In this document: piece after piece, positions 44,079 through 53,283 of the stretch | How the letters are laid out: every line of letters starts with the position of its first letter | How positions within the stretch are numbered: the stretch's first letter is position 1 | Assembly (NCBI RefSeq): GCF_031932625.1 | Contig: NZ_JAVSCK010000003.1 | Coordinates: forward strand, 124,001 to 188,000 | Direction of reading: 5' to 3' | Origin: Hwangdonia seohaensis | GTDB taxonomy: Bacteria > Bacteroidota > Bacteroidia > Flavobacteriales > Flavobacteriaceae | Length of the DNA: 64,000 nt | Position numbers and translations under genes: made by a program | The notes under the pieces: model-generated | The model's database searches: none | Told to the model about the DNA's origin: nothing | The model's input: the letters and a program-made list of their open reading frames with translations, nothing else

Positions 44079-44813
44079 ATGATTGATATGCTCTCAAAAA
44101 ACCAGATAAAATTAATAACGCGTTTAAAGCAAAAAAAATATAGATTGCAACATGGTTTTTTTGTTGTTGAGGGTATAAAAACAATCCAAGAACTATTGCA
44201 GTCTGAATTCGGGCTTTACGCCTTATTTACGACTGAAACCTTCAATATTGATGCCAAAGGCGAAGTTTTAATTACCGAAACGGAATTAAAGCGTATTAGT
44301 TTTTTAACCACGCCCAATAAAGCCCTGGCCGTTTTTAAAATACCAACACCAAAACCTATAAATACAAACGGATTAATTGTGGCACTTGACGCTATAAGGG
44401 ACCCCGGAAATTTGGGTACTATTATAAGACTTTGCGATTGGTTTGGCATTACCGATTTGGTTTGTAGCAACGAAACGGTTGATTGTTTTAATCCCAAAGT
44501 GATACAGGCCACCATGGGTTCAATAAGCAGGGTAAATATAAATTATGTGGATTTGGCTGCGTTTTTAAACGAAACAAATTTACCTGTTTTTGGTGCTTTT
44601 ATGGAAGGCGAAAGCGTTTACACTAAGCAATTGCCAGATTCCGCAATTCTTGTTATGGGCAATGAAGCCAACGGTGTTTCAAAAGAAGTTGAGGCAATAA
44701 TAACCGAAAAAATTTCTATCCCAAGATTTGGCGATTTACAAGCTACCGAAAGCTTAAACGTTGCCACCGCAACCGCTATTTTATTGAGTGAATTTAGAAG
44801 AGGGGAAAACTGA
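44079..44813 (+). CDS. SpoU/TrmH family RNA 2'-O-methyltransferase
   Basis: A 244-residue SPOUT methyltransferase for an rRNA or tRNA ribose. An N-terminal substrate-binding domain (KQKKYRLQHGFFVVEGIKTIQELL) precedes the SpoU knot: LDAIRDPGNLGTIIRLCDWFG (motif 1), LVMGNEANGVSKEV (motif 2) and IPRFGDLQATESLNVATATAI (motif 3). Substrate cannot be assigned. Start at ATG 44079 or 44088 (MIDM); both fit. Divergent from tamL and convergent with porT, 2 nt between stops. Confidence 0.9.
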   Translation: MIDMLSKNQIKLITRLKQKKYRLQHGFFVVEGIKTIQELLQSEFGLYALFTTETFNIDAKGEVLITETELKRISFLTTPNKALAVFKIPTPKPINTNGLIVALDAIRDPGNLGTIIRLCDWFGITDLVCSNETVDCFNPKVIQATMGSISRVNINYVDLAAFLNETNLPVFGAFMEGESVYTKQLPDSAILVMGNEANGVSKEVEAIITEKISIPRFGDLQATESLNVATATAILLSEFRRGEN

Positions 44814-44815
44814 TT

Positions 44816-45547
44816 TTATTGAAACGTAAAATTAATAAAAACCCCACGTGTTTTCATGCTGGCAATATTACCGGTCCATGGGCTATTGGGGTCAGAATCC
44901 CTAATAAGCTCATCGTTTATGGCAAAAAGCCCACGAATGGAAGGGGTGAATTTAAAATTGTACAAATACAAATCGATGCCAAAACCAAGTTCGTAAAACA
45001 GCATGTTTTTCTTGGTTCTAAATTGCCCGTTGCTATTGTCGTTCGGGTTGGTTTCGTTACTCGAAAGATTTAAAGCCGTTGAAAACCCGCCAACAATAAA
45101 CGGTTTAAAATTATTAATGCGCTTGGTTGAAAATTTTACCAATAACGGAATATGGATGTATGTGGATTTTACTTCTCTCGTTAAATCGGAGTTATTCAAA
45201 TCTGGAACACCTTCAAAATAGGTTTGACTGTAATACAGCTCTCGGGTTGTAATTAATAAACCGGGTTCCAATCGTAAATCGATAAACTTGTTTATACGTA
45301 AGTTTCCTATTAAACCCACACTAAAACCTGGGCTTCTTTTTACATAGATATCACGTAAATCTTCGTTGTAATCAAAATTAAAATCGTAATTGTTGATGCC
45401 TAAAAAATAGCCCCAACGCAATAAATTGTTATCTGTTGAACCTCTTCCTTGATTAGCATCATAAGTCACCTTTTCTTTTTTAAACAGCTGTGCATTAGAA
45501 GTTTGAGCTACTAAAAGGAATGCTAATAACAGAAAAAGGTGTTTCAT
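44816..45547 (-). CDS. porT: PorT family protein of the type IX secretion system
   Basis: A 243-residue outer-membrane protein with a signal peptide (MKHLFLLLAFLLVAQTSNAQ) and repeated beta-strands: LLRWGYFLGINNYDFNF, GFSVGLIGNLRINKFIDLRLEPGL, YIHIPLLVKFSTKRI, YELGFGIDLYLYNFKFTPSIRG. It ends in an aromatic-rich strand (GVFINFTFQ). The GYFLGINNYDF start and its place directly after ubiE are typical of PorT in Flavobacteriaceae. PorT is needed for T9SS export, and this window encodes two likely substrates (5.8 and 54.4 kb). Two nt separate it from ubiE, so they form an operon. Confidence 0.85.
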   Translation of the reverse strand: MKHLFLLLAFLLVAQTSNAQLFKKEKVTYDANQGRGSTDNNLLRWGYFLGINNYDFNFDYNEDLRDIYVKRSPGFSVGLIGNLRINKFIDLRLEPGLLITTRELYYSQTYFEGVPDLNNSDLTREVKSTYIHIPLLVKFSTKRINNFKPFIVGGFSTALNLSSNETNPNDNSNGQFRTKKNMLFYELGFGIDLYLYNFKFTPSIRGLFAINDELIRDSDPNSPWTGNIASMKTRGVFINFTFQ

Positions 45548-45549
45548 TT

Positions 45550-46305
45550 TTATTGTTTTGATGCTGTATAGATTGTCGCTACCCCAAAGGTTTGCGGGAA
45601 ATCTTCAACATTAATAAACCCAATTTCCCGTAAAATATTGTTTAAAGCTTCACCATAAGGAAAAACCGATGCCGATTCGCACAAGTATTTATAGGCGCTT
45701 CTATCTTTAGAAAAAACTCTACCAATTAGCGGTAAAATATTTTTGGTATAAAAATTATAGCCTTGTTTGTAGGGTGTCTTATCGGGCATTGAAGTTTCTA
45801 AAATCACAAAAATACCATTGGGTTTTAATACGCGCAGTATTTCCTTTAACCCATTTTCCAAGGTTTCAAAATTACGTACACCAAAGGCAACGGTAATGGC
45901 ATCAAAGGTATTGTCTTTAAAAGGCATGTTTTCAGAATCGCCCAAAACCATTTCTATTTTTTGCTCTAAGCCTTTCTTTTTAATTTTTTCTTTACCAATA
46001 TCCAGCATGCCACTGCTTATATCTAAACCAACAATTTTTGTGGCATTGGTTTCTGCAAGATTTATGGCTAAATCGCCGGTTCCGGTGGCAATATCCAATA
46101 TGGTTTCAGGTTGTTTTTCTTTGACCAATTTAACCACTTTTTTGCGCCATTTAATATCAATTCCAAAAGAAATGACACGATTTAACCCGTCGTAATCACC
46201 AGAAATGGTATCAAACATTTTGGTAACCTGTTCCTTTTTACCTAATTCGCTGTTTTTGTATGGCTTTATTTTTGACAAATCTGTAAATTTTGGACAAACG
46301 TACAT
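45550..46305 (-). CDS. ubiE: Demethylmenaquinone methyltransferase
   Basis: SAM-dependent C-methylation of demethylmenaquinone to menaquinone. It has the Class I methyltransferase motif ILDIATGTGDLAINLAE, then VLGDSENMPFKDNTFDAITVAFG and the family signature VAFGVRNFETLENGLKE. The N-terminal MFDTISGDYDGLNRVISFG is typical of UbiE/MenG. It is 251 residues. It is first in an operon with porT. A -7 box (TAATTTTG on the minus strand) lies 63-70 nt upstream. Confidence 0.95.
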   Translation of the reverse strand: MYVCPKFTDLSKIKPYKNSELGKKEQVTKMFDTISGDYDGLNRVISFGIDIKWRKKVVKLVKEKQPETILDIATGTGDLAINLAETNATKIVGLDISSGMLDIGKEKIKKKGLEQKIEMVLGDSENMPFKDNTFDAITVAFGVRNFETLENGLKEILRVLKPNGIFVILETSMPDKTPYKQGYNFYTKNILPLIGRVFSKDRSAYKYLCESASVFPYGEALNNILREIGFINVEDFPQTFGVATIYTASKQ

Positions 46306-46367
46306 AATTTATTTTAACTTTAATATATTCGGATAAAGTCAAAATAAATTATGTAGGTTATCGCAGT

Positions 46368-46375
46368 CAAAATTA
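46368..46375 (-). promoter_or_regulatory. -7 promoter box for ubiE-porT
   Basis: On the minus strand TAATTTTG matches TAnnTTTG, in the ubiE/trkA divergent region. Confidence 0.45.
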
Positions 46376-46483
46376 TTAAAATAAATACAACTTGGGAAAA
46401 TATAAACTTTTACAAAGTCAATATGCAATAGGTTTGCAAATATTATATTGACTATAAGTGAGGTAGCAATATTTATTTTATAG

Positions 46484-46491
46484 TATATTTG
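46484..46491 (+). promoter_or_regulatory. -7 promoter box for trkA-trkH
   Basis: TATATTTG matches TAnnTTTG, 26 nt upstream of the trkA ATG. Confidence 0.5.
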
Positions 46492-46516
46492 TAGTACTTT
46501 TTATGATAAATAAATA

Positions 46517-47866
46517 ATGAAAATAATTATTGCTGGAGCTGGTGAAGTTGGATTTCATTTAGCAAAATTATTGTCTTACGAATCTCAAGAGATTACCTTA
46601 ATAGACACCAATAAAGAATGTCTTGCCTACGCCGATACCCATTTAGATATAAAAGTTCTTAAAGGCGATGCCACATCAATTGCTATTTTAAAGGAAGCAC
46701 GAGTTGAATCGAGCGACCTGTTAATTGGTGTAACAGCCTCTGAAACCACAAATATTACCATTTGTGTTTTGGCCAAACAATTGGGCTCAAAACGTACTAT
46801 TGCCAGAATTTCCAATACCGAATTTATAAACCATAAAGATGAAGTTGGCTTTATACGATTTGGAATCGATGAACTTATTTCCCCTGAAGCTTTGGCGGCT
46901 TCGGAAATTGAGCTTTCACTGAAGCAATCTTCATTTAACGATAATTACGAGTTTGAAGAAGGCGCACTTACCATGGCGGGTTTAACTTTGTCTAAAGAAG
47001 CGTCCTTTGTTGGGAAAAAAGTAAAACAAGCGGCTAAAATATTTCCGGAAATCCACTTTGTGCCTATTGCCATTCAGCGTGCAGGCACCCAGTTTACTAT
47101 CATTCCGCGCGGAGACACCTTATTTAAAGAAGGCGATAACGTGGTGTTTGTAACCTCTGAAGGTGGCGCTGAAGAACTGTGTAAACTAACCGGAAAAGAA
47201 AATACCGAGATAAAAAATGTGATGATTCTGGGAGGAACCCAAATAGGATATAAATCGGCAAGGGATTTGTCTGAAAAAGGGTATAAAGTTAAACTTTTGG
47301 AAAAAAATAAAGAACGTGCTTTTGATATTGCAGATGCATTGCCCAATGTATTGGTGATTAATAGTGACGGTAGAAATGTTGATGTTTTAGATGAAGAAAA
47401 CCTAAGCGATATGGATGCCTTTATTGCCGTTGGCGATAATTCTGAAACCAATATCATGTCGTGCTTGGTCGCCAAATCAAAAGGTGTAAAAAAGTCTATT
47501 GCCTTGGTTGAAAATATGGATTATTTCGAGTTGTCCCAATCCATAGGCATCGACACCCTTATTAACAAAAAACTATTGGCGGCCAATAATATTTTTAGAT
47601 ACATACGCAAGGGCGAAGTGGTGGCCATGACTAAATTGAACAACATGAATGCCGAATTGTTGGAGTTTGAAGTTAAGGCAACATCGGCAATTTGTAATAA
47701 GGTTATCAAACAAATAGACTTTCCACGGTCGGCCATTATAGCCGGAGTTATTAGAGATGGCGTGGGCTTAATTGCCCTAGGCGATTTTAAAATACAAAAA
47801 GGCGACCGTGTAGTGGTTTGCAGCTTGCTTAAATCTATAAAAGGCGTTGAAAAGTTATTCCTTTAA
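46517..47866 (+). CDS. trkA: Trk potassium uptake regulatory subunit TrkA
   Basis: Cytoplasmic gating subunit of the Trk K+ uptake system. It has two RCK units. RCK-N1 is KIIIAGAGEVGFHLAKLLS (GxGxxG NAD-binding) with acidic end TLIDTNK. RCK-C1 is ~140-225. RCK-N2 starts VMILGGTQIGYKSARDL, followed by RCK-C2 at the end. It is 449 residues, the full-length double-unit form. The gap to trkH is 3 nt, so the subunits are made from one message. Confidence 0.95.
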   Translation: MKIIIAGAGEVGFHLAKLLSYESQEITLIDTNKECLAYADTHLDIKVLKGDATSIAILKEARVESSDLLIGVTASETTNITICVLAKQLGSKRTIARISNTEFINHKDEVGFIRFGIDELISPEALAASEIELSLKQSSFNDNYEFEEGALTMAGLTLSKEASFVGKKVKQAAKIFPEIHFVPIAIQRAGTQFTIIPRGDTLFKEGDNVVFVTSEGGAEELCKLTGKENTEIKNVMILGGTQIGYKSARDLSEKGYKVKLLEKNKERAFDIADALPNVLVINSDGRNVDVLDEENLSDMDAFIAVGDNSETNIMSCLVAKSKGVKKSIALVENMDYFELSQSIGIDTLINKKLLAANNIFRYIRKGEVVAMTKLNNMNAELLEFEVKATSAICNKVIKQIDFPRSAIIAGVIRDGVGLIALGDFKIQKGDRVVVCSLLKSIKGVEKLFL

Positions 47867-47869
47867 AAC

Positions 47870-49363
47870 ATGAAACTTAATTACAAAATCATCTTTCATT
47901 TTTTCGGGCTCCTATTATTGTTCAATGGTGGTTTTGTTTTACTGGCAGCGCTTATTAGTTTAATTTATAAAGACGGCGTTACATGGCAGCTGTTTTTAGC
48001 CGGTGTTTTAACATTGATTGTCGGTGTGTTGGGTATGCTTTTTACCAGGCACCATAAAAAAGAAATGAACAAACGCGAAGGTTATATTGTAGTAACCTTT
48101 GGCTGGATTATTATGGCGCTTGTAGGCACATTGCCTTATATTTTTACGGGAAGTATTCCCAGTTTTACCAATGCTTTTTTCGAGACGATGTCTGGTTTTA
48201 CAACTACGGGAGCCAGTATTTTAAACGACATTGAAGCGGTTCCCAAAGGCGTTTTATTTTGGCGCAGTTTAACACATTGGATTGGTGGCATGGGTATAAT
48301 TGTGTTGGCCATTGCCATTTTACCACTACTGGGAATTGGCGGTATGCAGCTGTTTGCTGCCGAAGCTCCAGGACCCAGTACCGATAAACTACACCCAAGA
48401 ATTACCGATACCGCCAAACGTTTGTGGCTTATTTATTTTGGATATACCGCCGCCGAAACCATATTATTACAAGTTGCGGGCATGTCTTTTTTTGATGCCA
48501 TTAATCATGCGTTGTGTACCTTGTCCACGGGTGGGTTTTCAACTAAAAACGCCAGTGTAGCTTATTGGAACGATCAACCTGTTATTCAATACATCATCAT
48601 TGTTTTTATGTTTTTGGCCGGTACAAATTTTGTGCTGAGCTATTTTGCATTTAAAGGAAAAGTCCAGAAAATAATTAACGACGAAGAGTTTAAACTCTAT
48701 TTTAAATTTATAGCTGTTTTTACGATTATTGCATCACTTATTATATATTTCAGGGCAGATATATCGGCATCGTCTATTGCGCATCCCATGGTTTGGGGCG
48801 AAGCCGAAAGTGCCTTTAGGCACGGATTGTTTCAGGTTATATCGGTGATAACAACTACGGGGTTTGTTACTGCAGATTTCACCATGTGGACGCCGTTTTT
48901 GGTCGTGTTCTTTTTCGGGCTCATGTTTTTGGGCGGATCCTCGGGTAGTACCTCTGGTGGGGTAAAAGTGGTGCGGCACTTGATATTGATAAAAAACGGT
49001 TTTTTGGAATTTAAGCGCACATTACACCCAAATGCCATAATACCGGTGCGCTACAACACAAAATCTATTTCTGGCGATATTGTTTTTAATATACTCGCTT
49101 TTTTTATTCTATATATGTTATCGTTTATAGTTGGTGCCTTAGGGTTTTCGATGATGGAAATAGATTTTAAATCTTCCGTTGGTTTGGCAGCCTCAAGTTT
49201 AGGGAACGTAGGTCCCGCCTTAGGCGATTTCGGGCCTGTAAACAATTTTGCCAATTTACCAAGTATAGGTAAATGGTGGTGTAGTTTTTTAATGCTTATT
49301 GGGCGTTTGGAACTCTTTACGGTGCTTATCTTATTTACGCCTTTCTTTTGGCGAAACAGGTAA
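47870..49363 (+). CDS. trkH: Trk potassium uptake membrane subunit TrkH
   Basis: The K+-translocating pore. A 497-residue membrane protein with ~10 helices and four pore-loop repeats, seen as MSGFTTTGASIL, LCTLSTGGFSTKN, VISVITTTGFVTADF and SLGNVGPALGDF (each with the filter glycine). The motif HWIGGMGIIVLAIAILPLLGIGG is diagnostic of TrkH, here cut as HWIGGMGIIVL. It follows trkA in the same operon. Confidence 0.96.
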   Translation: MKLNYKIIFHFFGLLLLFNGGFVLLAALISLIYKDGVTWQLFLAGVLTLIVGVLGMLFTRHHKKEMNKREGYIVVTFGWIIMALVGTLPYIFTGSIPSFTNAFFETMSGFTTTGASILNDIEAVPKGVLFWRSLTHWIGGMGIIVLAIAILPLLGIGGMQLFAAEAPGPSTDKLHPRITDTAKRLWLIYFGYTAAETILLQVAGMSFFDAINHALCTLSTGGFSTKNASVAYWNDQPVIQYIIIVFMFLAGTNFVLSYFAFKGKVQKIINDEEFKLYFKFIAVFTIIASLIIYFRADISASSIAHPMVWGEAESAFRHGLFQVISVITTTGFVTADFTMWTPFLVVFFFGLMFLGGSSGSTSGGVKVVRHLILIKNGFLEFKRTLHPNAIIPVRYNTKSISGDIVFNILAFFILYMLSFIVGALGFSMMEIDFKSSVGLAASSLGNVGPALGDFGPVNNFANLPSIGKWWCSFLMLIGRLELFTVLILFTPFFWRNR

Positions 49364-49560
49364 GTTTTTTTTGAATTTTTAACAATTTATTTTGTAGGAT
49401 TACGTTTATGTATTAGATAATTATTACTATTATTGTAGTGATTTTATTACCCCTATCGGTATAATGGCCAAATGCATCATTCTTTATGGTGGGTTAATTT
49501 TGGTATAAATATTGATACATACAAGAATCAAAAAAATACTTAACCTAAAAAATTAATGCT
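49364..49560. other. AT-rich intergenic region after trkH
   Basis: No gene or clear signal is seen here. With the small gene at 49561-49722 and 49723-49894 it makes a 531-nt gap between trkH and the 87-residue protein gene. 49723-49894 likewise shows nothing certain. Confidence 0.5.
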
Positions 49561-49722
49561 TTGAAAAAACTTGTAGCATTTACGTCGGTTGTTGTGGTTA
49601 TATTACTTGTTAATATAGACCGAGTAGTCATTATTGACGACTATATTAAAGCCACAATTCTTTTTATAATAGCCGGTCTTCTATCGGTTTATGAATATAA
49701 AAGAAAAGAGAAATTGGATTAA
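49561..49722 (+). CDS. Possible small two-helix membrane protein (TTG start)
   Basis: A 53-codon open frame that starts TTG and translates as MKKLVAFTSVVVVILLVNID, a short loop, KATILFIIAGLLSVYEYKR and a charged end KEKLD. Two helices and a positive C-terminus look like a real small membrane protein. No ATG is available in frame, so a TTG start must be assumed. No family recognised. Confidence 0.4.
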   Translation: MKKLVAFTSVVVVILLVNIDRVVIIDDYIKATILFIIAGLLSVYEYKRKEKLD

Positions 49723-49894
49723 GGTGAATCTTTTTTGTTTTTAAAACATTCAAAATAGTTGTGACGCTTTTAAATATGCCAAGGTTTAATTTTGCGGTAC
49801 ATTAGTTGTTAAATAATTTAATACGATTGGTTTGTTCGGTGGCAATATATTTACCAGTCTTTAATTATTGTTTCACTTTTAAATTTTAGAAATC

Positions 49895-50158
49895 ATGGGT
49901 GGAGAAGGGTCTATGGCAGCAGCTAATAATTCTTTAAAGAATAACAGAAATCTTTTAAAAAAGAAAAGGAAAGGTTCTTTAGCGGGAAGCTATGGTAATT
50001 TGGAAATGGCTGAGTTTCCAGAAGCAACTCCGCAACAATTACTAGAAATTGAGAAAAAAATTAGAAATAAAAATAAGCAAGCCAGAATAAAGCAGTTAAT
50101 CATATTTGCAATATTCATGCTGGTATTCCTGTCCTTTATTTATTATTTAATAAACTAA
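49895..50158 (+). CDS. Small membrane-anchored protein (MGGEGSM family-like)
   Basis: An 87-residue protein: N-terminal MGGEGSMAAANNSLKNNRNLLKKK, cut as MGGEGSM and NSLKNNRNLL, a basic stretch (KKKRKGS), an acidic linker, and one C-terminal helix (LIIFAIFMLVFLSFIYYLIN). The GGEGSM-x-x-x-N-SLKNNR-LL opening is common in short unannotated Bacteroidota proteins. Function unknown. It is followed at once by a terminator. Confidence 0.7.
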   Translation: MGGEGSMAAANNSLKNNRNLLKKKRKGSLAGSYGNLEMAEFPEATPQQLLEIEKKIRNKNKQARIKQLIIFAIFMLVFLSFIYYLIN

Positions 50159-50189
50159 AAAAGTCACTAAATTATAGTGACTTTTTTTT
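50157..50189. terminator. Bidirectional terminator between the small gene and the aminotransferase
   Basis: AAAAAAGTCACTA, loop AATTA, TAGTGACTTTTTT: a 13-bp stem with A and T runs, between two converging stop codons. Confidence 0.85.
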
Positions 50190-50211
50190 GAATTATCTTA
50201 AAGCAAAGGTT

Positions 50212-51396
50212 TTAACTAACCACTTCCTTAATACGTTTTATAGCCTCAATAATTTGCTCTTGCGACGCTGCATACGAAATACGGATACAATCAGGATTTC
50301 CAAATGCTTCACCGGTTACGGTTGCCACAAGTGCTTCTTCCAATAAATACAATGAAAAATCGGTAGCGTTGTTTATGGTTTTGCCTCGAAGTGTTTTTCC
50401 GAAGTAATACGATACATTTGGGAATACATAAAATGCGCCTTCTGGTGTATTGGTTTTAAAGCCTTCAATATCATTTATTAAATTTAATATTAAATCGCGA
50501 CGCACTTTAAACTCGTCAATCATAAATTGCACACGCGAAGGCGGTTCGTTTAAAGCCGTAATTACGGCACGTTGTGCAATACAGTTGGTACCGCTTGTAA
50601 TTTGCCCTTGCATTTTGTTGCAGGCACGCGCAATTTTTTGAGGCGCACCAATATAACCTATACGCCAGCCCGTCATCGCAAATGCTTTTGAAACACCGTT
50701 TACGGTAATCGTACGGTCGTACATATCTTCAAACTGCGCCATACTCGCATGGCCACCAACATAGTTTATATGTTCGTAAATTTCATCTGAAACCACATAA
50801 ATATTTGGGTGTTTAACCAACACATCGGCTAAAGCCCTTAATTCGTCTTTACTGTAAATAGAGCCGCTTGGGTTACAAGGCGAACTAAACCAAATCATTT
50901 TTGTTTTTGGGGTAATAGCCGCTTCAAGTTGTGCCGGTGTCATTTTAAAATCGGTATTGATAGTGGTTTTAACTTCCACCGGAATACCATCATTTAACTT
51001 AACAATATCAGCATAACTTACCCAATACGGGCATGGTAAAATAACTTCGTCGCCAGCATTTAGCATAACCGCCGCTACATTTGCCAAACATTGTTTTGCA
51101 CCTGTAGATACTACAATTTGCGGTAGGGTATACGTAAGGTTGTTGTCGCGTTTAAATTTAGTGATGATGGCCTCTTTAAGCTCAACGTAACCGTCAACCG
51201 GGGTATACGAATTGTAATTATCGTTTATGGCTTGTATGGCGGCCTCTTTAATATAATCGGGTGTGTTAAAATCAGGTTCACCAAGGCTTAAGCCAATAAT
51301 ATCTTTTCCTTCACCTCTTAATTCCCTTGCTTTTGCAGCCATTTCCAAGGTTGCAGACGTAGCCATGTTTAAAATTCTGTCGGATAATAATTGCAT
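50212..51396 (-). CDS. Type I pyridoxal phosphate aminotransferase (aspartate aminotransferase-like)
   Basis: A 394-residue class I/II aminotransferase. Substrate-end motif: IIGLSLGEPDFNTPDYI. Y-aromatic motif: SYTPVDGYVELKEAI. Cofactor motifs: TGAKQCLANV, SPCNPSGSIYSKDELRA, VVSDEIYEHINY and NGVSKAFAMTGWRIGYIGAP, with the Schiff-base Lys in SKAFAM. The C-terminal Arg lies in DCIRISYAAS. The closest family by motif is the prokaryotic aspartate aminotransferase Ib group; amino-acid specificity cannot be proven. The start is 19 nt from the desaturase stop (operon). Confidence 0.9.
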   Translation of the reverse strand: MQLLSDRILNMATSATLEMAAKARELRGEGKDIIGLSLGEPDFNTPDYIKEAAIQAINDNYNSYTPVDGYVELKEAIITKFKRDNNLTYTLPQIVVSTGAKQCLANVAAVMLNAGDEVILPCPYWVSYADIVKLNDGIPVEVKTTINTDFKMTPAQLEAAITPKTKMIWFSSPCNPSGSIYSKDELRALADVLVKHPNIYVVSDEIYEHINYVGGHASMAQFEDMYDRTITVNGVSKAFAMTGWRIGYIGAPQKIARACNKMQGQITSGTNCIAQRAVITALNEPPSRVQFMIDEFKVRRDLILNLINDIEGFKTNTPEGAFYVFPNVSYYFGKTLRGKTINNATDFSLYLLEEALVATVTGEAFGNPDCIRISYAASQEQIIEAIKRIKEVVS

Positions 51397-51415
51397 ATAA
51401 TTGTTAAGTATAAAT

Positions 51416-52510
51416 TTAGGCTAAATTGGGTTTTTGTCCCAGTACTTTTAATTGGTTGTAATGTTCGGCTATGGCTTTCCAAAACGTATTGTATTCGTTG
51501 TACGGTAAGCTAAATTCCTTAGCAGTTTCTTTAACAATTTTGGCTATTTTTCCGTAGTGAATATGACTTATGTTGGCAAATAAATGATGCTCGACTTGTC
51601 TGTTTAATCCACCGGTATAAAATCCAACCAACCAACTTTTAGGTGAGAAATTAGATGTTGTAAATAGTTGGTGAATGGCCCAAGTGTTTTTCATGTTGCC
51701 ATCGTCGTCCGGTAAAGGCATTTCTGTATTGGGCATAACGTGTGCCAATTGAAAAATAACACTTAAAATAACTCCGGCCGTGTAATGCATAACCAAAAAG
51801 CCAATTAAAACTTGCCACCATGCAAAGCCTAACGATATGGGTAAAACGATCCAAATTGCGTAATAAATTATTTTACCAATAATGAGCTTTGTCCATTGGG
51901 TTGCCGGATGTGGCATTTTACCGTAAGCCAATTTTCTTTTTAAATATTGATAAGTTTGAATAAAATCGGTAGTAATGGCCCAATTTACCGTTAGCAATCC
52001 ATATAAGAAGAAAGCGTAATATTTTTGATATTTATGAATTCTAAACCATTTCGCATGTTTTGAAAAACGGATGATTCGTCCGGCATCAATATCTTCATCG
52101 TGCCCTTGTATATTGGTATATGTATGGTGCAGTACGTTGTGCTGTACTTTCCAATTGTAGTCGTTTCCGGCTAAAATATAAATACTGCTTCCCATTAATT
52201 TGTTAACCCATTTTTTGCTAGAAAAAGAACCGTGATTGGCATCGTGCATAACGTTCATGCCAACACCAGCCATACCAACGCCAACTATCATCATTAAAAT
52301 AATCTGTACCCAACCAGGTAAATCTATGGTTAATATTAAAACTACGGGAACAATCAATAAAGCAAACATTACAATTGCTTTTAAATATAATTTCCAGTTT
52401 CCTGTGCGTTTTATGTTGTTCTCCTTAAAATAATCGTTAACACGTTTGTTTAGCGTTTTAAAAAATTTCGTTGAGTCTTTTCTTGAAAAAGAAAGGGTTT
52501 GTTTTGTCAT
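51416..52510 (-). CDS. Membrane fatty acid desaturase (front-end type)
   Basis: A 364-residue di-iron acyl desaturase. The three histidine boxes are HDANHGS, HNVLHHTYTN and QVEHHLF; the Q in box 3 marks front-end (delta-5/delta-6-like) or linoleoyl-CoA-type enzymes, but no cytochrome b5 domain is fused. Helices lie near residues 45-95 and 165-250. Likely role: membrane lipid unsaturation, for example for cold growth. A TATCTTTG box lies upstream on the minus strand. Confidence 0.9.
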   Translation of the reverse strand: MTKQTLSFSRKDSTKFFKTLNKRVNDYFKENNIKRTGNWKLYLKAIVMFALLIVPVVLILTIDLPGWVQIILMMIVGVGMAGVGMNVMHDANHGSFSSKKWVNKLMGSSIYILAGNDYNWKVQHNVLHHTYTNIQGHDEDIDAGRIIRFSKHAKWFRIHKYQKYYAFFLYGLLTVNWAITTDFIQTYQYLKRKLAYGKMPHPATQWTKLIIGKIIYYAIWIVLPISLGFAWWQVLIGFLVMHYTAGVILSVIFQLAHVMPNTEMPLPDDDGNMKNTWAIHQLFTTSNFSPKSWLVGFYTGGLNRQVEHHLFANISHIHYGKIAKIVKETAKEFSLPYNEYNTFWKAIAEHYNQLKVLGQKPNLA

Positions 52511-52561
52511 GCTATTAATTTTAATATGATTAATAATAAAAATTCTCGATCATACCTGCGG

Positions 52562-52569
52562 CAAAGATA
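52562..52569 (-). promoter_or_regulatory. -7 promoter box for the desaturase-aminotransferase operon
   Basis: On the minus strand TATCTTTG matches TAnnTTTG, 52-59 nt upstream of the desaturase start. Confidence 0.5.
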
Positions 52570-52626
52570 GGTATAAACCAACTTAAGTAATAACGTTTTT
52601 TTATAAAAATATGCACATAAAAAGTA

Positions 52627-52634
52627 TATTTTTG
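52627..52634 (+). promoter_or_regulatory. -7 promoter box for rsmG
   Basis: TATTTTTG matches TAnnTTTG, 18 nt before the rsmG ATG. Confidence 0.5.
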
Positions 52635-52651
52635 TTGAAAATTTAACATAA

Positions 52652-53281
52652 ATGGATCTGATTTTAAAATATTTCCCAAACCTTAGCGACGACCAAATTG
52701 AAAAGTTTTCAAGGTTAGAATCGCTTTATAAAGACTGGAATTTAAAGATTAATGTGGTATCTCGAAAAGATATCGATGAGCTTTATTTGCGCCATGTACT
52801 GCACGCTTTGGCCATTGCTAAATTGATACAGTTTAAAGATGGCTCTAAGCTTTTAGATGTGGGCACAGGTGGTGGTTTCCCTGGAATTCCGTTGGCAATT
52901 TTATTTCCGGAATGCTCTTTTCATTTGGTGGATAGCATCGCCAAAAAGTTAAAAGTAGTCGATGAGGTTGTTGCAGGATTGGAATTAACCAATGTAAAAA
53001 CAACGCACTCCAGGGTTGAAGCGATTAACGATACTTACGATTTTATAATAAGTCGTGCCGTTGCTGCAATGCCAACCTTTGTGCATTGGGTAAAAGGCAA
53101 GATTGCAAAGCAGCAGAATAACGATTTAAAAAATGGCATTTTATATTTAAAAGGAGGCGATTTAACCGAAGAACTTAAAACCTACAAAACGGCAACCGTT
53201 TATAATTTAAGTGATTATTATACCGAGGATTTTTTCGAAACTAAAAAACTGGTGCATTTGCCTTTGAAGTTTAGAGGCTAA
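52652..53281 (+). CDS. rsmG: 16S rRNA (guanine-527 N7)-methyltransferase RsmG
   Basis: SAM-dependent methylation of G527 in 16S rRNA. A 209-residue protein with the family N-terminus (LYKDWNLKINVVSRKDIDELYLRHVLHAL, here as WNLKINVVSRKD and YLRHVLHAL), SAM loop LLDVGTGGGFPGIPLA, and the later DFIISRAVAAM. It stands alone between two divergent units and ends 2 nt from the convergent TPR gene. Confidence 0.94.
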   Translation: MDLILKYFPNLSDDQIEKFSRLESLYKDWNLKINVVSRKDIDELYLRHVLHALAIAKLIQFKDGSKLLDVGTGGGFPGIPLAILFPECSFHLVDSIAKKLKVVDEVVAGLELTNVKTTHSRVEAINDTYDFIISRAVAAMPTFVHWVKGKIAKQQNNDLKNGILYLKGGDLTEELKTYKTATVYNLSDYYTEDFFETKKLVHLPLKFRG

Positions 53282-53283
53282 TA

